From positions 1 through 53,660 of the forward strand of contig CABYOB010000004.1 of the NCBI GenBank assembly GCA_902520385.1: 53,660 bases of DNA, written 5' to 3'. This document shows positions 51,015-53,660 of the stretch, one piece after another. Under the pieces are notes generated by a model. The model did not search any database, was not told the DNA's origin, and saw nothing but the letters and a program-made list of their open reading frames with translations. Origin of the DNA: an uncultured Bacteroidota bacterium. GTDB taxonomy: Bacteria > Bacteroidota > Bacteroidia > Flavobacteriales > TMED113. A program made the position numbers and the translations under genes. The first letter of the stretch is position 1, and every line of letters starts with the position of its first letter.

Positions 51015-52019
51015 ATGAAAAAAATAACCAAGATAGGCGTTACATGTGGAGATCCTAATGGAGTTGGGTTGCAGGTTTTAATACAGTCTTTTAATAGTAT
51101 TTTTGTTAAAAACAAAGATGTAAAAGTAATTTTATTTGCATCTAAATGTTTATGGGATTTTTATTTAAAATTACTAAAAATCAACGGCTTAAGGTGTACG
51201 TTGATACAAAATGTAGAAGATGCTCGAAATGAAACTATAAATATAATTGAATGTTTTTCATCAAAATTAAATATTCAACCTGGTAAAGTCACACGAGCCG
51301 CCGGTCTTGCTGCTGCAAAATCATTAGTGGTTGCTTCGGATTATTTAATCTTAAATAAAATAGATGCTTTAGTTACAATGCCCGTAAGTAAGTCAAATAT
51401 GCATTTTGAAAATGGATATAAGTTTATAGGTCATACTGAGTACTTAAGAGATAGATCAAATGCATATGAAACTTTAATGATTTTAATAACAAAAGGTTTC
51501 AAAGTAGCAACTGTCACAAATCACGTGCCTATTGCTAAAATTTCAAAACAGATCACTAAAAAATTAGTGACTTTAAAATTAAAGCTACTCATTAGTAGTT
51601 TAGAAAATGACTTTTCAATAAATAATCCTAAAATTGCAGTTTTAGGATTAAATCCTCATATGGGAGATGGAGGGTTAATAGGAAAGGAAGAGATAAATAT
51701 AATAAAACCAGTTATTGAAAAATTTGATCATCAGGGTTTTAATGTTTCTGGGCCCTTTTCGTCTGATGCTTTCTTTGGAAAATTGTTGTATAAAAATTAT
51801 GATGCTGTTCTTGCGATGTATCATGACCAAGGTCTTATTCCTTTTAAAATGGAATCATTTAATAAGGGTGTAAATTTTACAGCGGGCATGAATTATATTC
51901 GCACATCACCTGATCATGGTCCAGCTTTCGATATTGTAGGAACAGAGCATGTAAATAGCGAATCATTTTTAAACTCAATATTTTTCGCGAATAAAATTTA
52001 TAAATCTAGATTAGTGTAA
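51015..52019 (+). CDS. pdxA: 4-hydroxythreonine-4-phosphate dehydrogenase
   Basis: A 334-residue PdxA, which oxidises 4-phosphohydroxy-L-threonine in DXP-dependent pyridoxal phosphate synthesis. Landmarks: IGVTCGDPNGVGLQVL, the metal ligand His in FIGHTEYLRD, LGLNPHMGDGGLIGKEE, FSSDAFF and MYHDQGLIPFK, and the tail TSPDHGPAFDIVGT. It is followed after 47 bp by DUF177-rpmF-fabH, a conserved Bacteroidota order. Confidence 0.96.
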   Translation: MKKITKIGVTCGDPNGVGLQVLIQSFNSIFVKNKDVKVILFASKCLWDFYLKLLKINGLRCTLIQNVEDARNETINIIECFSSKLNIQPGKVTRAAGLAAAKSLVVASDYLILNKIDALVTMPVSKSNMHFENGYKFIGHTEYLRDRSNAYETLMILITKGFKVATVTNHVPIAKISKQITKKLVTLKLKLLISSLENDFSINNPKIAVLGLNPHMGDGGLIGKEEINIIKPVIEKFDHQGFNVSGPFSSDAFFGKLLYKNYDAVLAMYHDQGLIPFKMESFNKGVNFTAGMNYIRTSPDHGPAFDIVGTEHVNSESFLNSIFFANKIYKSRLV

Positions 52020-52066
52020 AGAAGAAGAAAAGTATTATATTAGCCTTCCAATTTTAAATTTGATTT

Positions 52067-52567
52067 ATGGGAAGTTCTAATTTTGAAGTAAATCTCCCTA
52101 GTCTTTTTGGAAAAAAGATGCTCGCAAATTTTGAATTAGATAGTAAGTTCTTTGAATTTTCTGAATACTTTTTGATAGACAGTTATTTGATTAATTGTAC
52201 TGTTGAGATAGAGAAAAAAAATGCTTTCTGGCAGTTAGATTTAGCATTAAGTGGATCTGTTAAAACTTATTGTGATAGGTGCGGAGATCCATTAGTTTTG
52301 AGTTTACATGGATTAGAAACATATTTTTTAAAAAAAGAAATAGATGACAACTCTCAATCTCATAATATAATTTATTTAAATCATACGGCAGAACCAGTAA
52401 ATTTGGAAGGTGTTATAAAGGAGGCTATTTTTTTTCTTATTCCAAGAACTAAAAAGCATAAAACCAATGAATGTAACCCTGAAGCAATAGAGAAATTAGA
52501 GTTTTATCAAAAGGGCAATAGTAAGAATACTTTATCAGATCATTTAAAGAGAAAATTAAAAAAATAG
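52067..52567 (+). CDS. DUF177 (YceD-like) protein
   Basis: A 166-residue YceD/DUF177 protein. The pair CDRCGDPL in the middle is the conserved cysteine motif of the family, and NLEGVIKEAIFFLIPRTKKH forms the typical C-terminal part. It is encoded immediately upstream of rpmF, the family's near-universal position, and is implicated in 23S rRNA or L32-related processing in plants and bacteria. The second C-terminal Cys is in ECNPEA. Confidence 0.9.
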   Translation: MGSSNFEVNLPSLFGKKMLANFELDSKFFEFSEYFLIDSYLINCTVEIEKKNAFWQLDLALSGSVKTYCDRCGDPLVLSLHGLETYFLKKEIDDNSQSHNIIYLNHTAEPVNLEGVIKEAIFFLIPRTKKHKTNECNPEAIEKLEFYQKGNSKNTLSDHLKRKLKK

Positions 52568-52571
52568 TAAA

Positions 52572-52748
52572 ATGGCACATCCTAAAAGAAGAGTTTCTAA
52601 AACTCGAAAAAATAAAAGAAGAACTCACTATAAAGCAAAAAGTGAGGTTGTATCTATTTGTAAAGAAACAGGTGAGGCTCATGTTTATCACAGAGCTTAT
52701 ACTCACGAAGGGAAGATTTATTATAAAGGAAAATTATTTTCAGAATAA
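52572..52748 (+). CDS. rpmF: 50S ribosomal protein L32
   Basis: A 58-residue basic protein, MAHPKRRVSKTRKNKRRTHY..., with the family pattern of L32 (PKRR-SK-R--RR-HYK), a central ICKETGEAHVYHRA and no zinc CxxC pair. It starts 4 bp after the DUF177 stop. Confidence 0.95.
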   Translation: MAHPKRRVSKTRKNKRRTHYKAKSEVVSICKETGEAHVYHRAYTHEGKIYYKGKLFSE

Positions 52749-52804
52749 TTTTTTTCATACCACTTTAATTTTAACTTTAAAGACATAAAATAAATTTATA
52801 ATTT

Positions 52805-53660
52805 ATGTCGAAAAATTTATCTTGTGCCATTACCGCAGTTGCAGGCTGGGTTCCAGATACCAAATTAACAAATGAAGATTTGGCCAATATGGTCGACACT
52901 TCAGATGAATGGATAACTACAAGAACTGGCATTAAGGAACGAAGAATTTTAAAAGACTCAGATAAGGCCACTGCGCACATGTCTTCAAGGGCTATTGAAA
53001 GGCTATTATCTAAAAGAAACATTAAAGCAAATGAAATCGATTTAATAATTTGCGCTACTGTAACTCCGGACATGCTTTTCCCTTCAACCGCATCAATCAT
53101 TATTGATTCAATTGGGGCTACAAATTCGTTTGGCTTTGATTTGTCGGCAGCGTGTTCTGGATTTTTATTCGCATTAAAAACGGGAGCTTCGTATATAGAA
53201 AGTGGCTCATGTCAAAAGGTTATTGTAGTTGGTTCAGATAAAATGTCTTCCATAGTAGATTATTCGGATCGTCAAACATGCATTATTTTTGGAGATGGTG
53301 CGGGTGCAGTTCTTTTAGAGCCAACGAAAGAATCTTTGGGAATTCAGGATTCTATATTGAAGGTTGATGGCTCTGGAAAGCAATATTTAAAACAAATTGC
53401 AGGAGGGTCCTTAAACCCCTCTTCTCATAAAACTGTAGATAATAAAGAACATTATATTTTTCAAGATGGTAAAACAGTATTTAAGTTTGCAGTTAGTAAA
53501 ATGGCTGATGTTGCGGCAGAAATCATGCAGAAGAACAAATTAAAACCTGAAGATATTTCTTGGCTTGTTCCGCACCAAGCTAATTTAAGAATAATAGACG
53601 CTACAGCTAGACGTATGGGGTTAGACAATAAAAAGATTATGATTAATATTCAAAAATATG
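52805..53660 (+). CDS. fabH: Beta-ketoacyl-ACP synthase III, 3'-truncated by window edge
   Basis: 285 residues are visible before the window ends. This condensing enzyme starts type II fatty-acid synthesis from acetyl-CoA and malonyl-ACP. It has TSDEWITTRTGIKERR, the catalytic Cys in DLSAACSGFLFAL, the GDGAGAVLLEP segment and the His in WLVPHQANLRIIDA. The catalytic Asn would lie just past the visible end (NIQKYG, then outside). It follows rpmF by 56 bp; plsX, which often lies between them in other phyla, is absent here. Confidence 0.95.
   Translation, partial: MSKNLSCAITAVAGWVPDTKLTNEDLANMVDTSDEWITTRTGIKERRILKDSDKATAHMSSRAIERLLSKRNIKANEIDLIICATVTPDMLFPSTASIIIDSIGATNSFGFDLSAACSGFLFALKTGASYIESGSCQKVIVVGSDKMSSIVDYSDRQTCIIFGDGAGAVLLEPTKESLGIQDSILKVDGSGKQYLKQIAGGSLNPSSHKTVDNKEHYIFQDGKTVFKFAVSKMADVAAEIMQKNKLKPEDISWLVPHQANLRIIDATARRMGLDNKKIMINIQKY

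Noticed and set aside
1..53660. tRNA, rRNA, CRISPR, transposase or prophage genes
   Set aside because: No T-arm-like GGTTCGAATCC blocks, no spaced direct-repeat arrays and no transposase, integrase or phage structural motifs were seen in gaps or frames.

Overview
The window is an AT-rich, densely packed chromosomal segment from a Bacteroidota bacterium, most likely a free-living marine Flavobacteriales-type lineage. The evidence is: several secreted proteins with type IX secretion (T9SS) C-terminal sorting domains of both the A and B type; SprB-like repeats; promoter-like TTG / TAnnTTTG boxes; no clear Shine-Dalgarno sites; the short-chain (epimerase-like) threonine dehydrogenase; and a purD neighbourhood with a tiny DUF6341-like gene. 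I cannot name the genus.

Layout. 1-9.4 kb: end of a large T9SS adhesin-like protein, a secreted esterase, hflX plus a small membrane protein, a tandem amidohydrolase pair and a YXWGXW-type exported protein behind a good sigma-54 promoter. 9.4-16.8 kb: a secreted metzincin protease and then housekeeping genes (2-Cys peroxiredoxin, trpS, gatC, bacilliredoxin, tadA, aspS, DUF554). 16.8-17.0 kb: an intergenic element that looks like an independently transcribed, highly structured RNA. 17.3-25.4 kb: an accessory block. 25.4-28.7 kb: tyrosine/homogentisate catabolism (hmgA-hppD) and trhO. 28.8-36.3 kb: threonine dehydrogenase, cysS, an M28 lipoprotein peptidase, an HTTM membrane protein and polA. 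36.3-39.0 kb: two small paralogous membrane proteins, a KtrA-type K+ channel subunit and a cystathionine gamma-synthase/lyase family enzyme. 39.2-46.4 kb: yicC-gmk-nadD, a probable sigma-54-driven small RNA, purQ, a DUF6341-like microprotein, purD, yebC, a Lys-rich membrane protein and lepA. 46.5-53.7 kb: a T9SS type-B secreted protein, ribE, an M17 aminopeptidase, pdxA, DUF177, rpmF and the start of fabH.

The most interesting region is 19.2-25.4 kb. It is a tightly coupled five-gene minus-strand operon: HNH nuclease, DGQHR/DndB-like protein with an embedded zinc ribbon, HAD 5'-nucleotidase, Swt1-type HEPN protein with an intact RX4H motif, and a 901-residue P-loop ATPase with a TPR-like tail. 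Gaps within it are 4 bp or 1-bp TAATG overlaps. It directly abuts the hppD stop codon and faces a RecD/Dda-like helicase with which it overlaps tail to tail. It combines nuclease, DNA-modification-associated, nucleotide-hydrolysing and RNase-effector modules, and it does not match any defence system I know by name. I propose it as a candidate undescribed anti-phage or conflict system. That function is inference; the gene content and coupling are seen directly.

Genes are packed tail to tail: six convergent pairs overlap at their 3' ends, so few intrinsic terminators fit. Those present are clear GC-rich hairpins with U tracts (1.95, 8.93, 11.3, 36.6 and 41.2 kb). I saw no tRNA, rRNA, CRISPR array, transposase or prophage structural gene.
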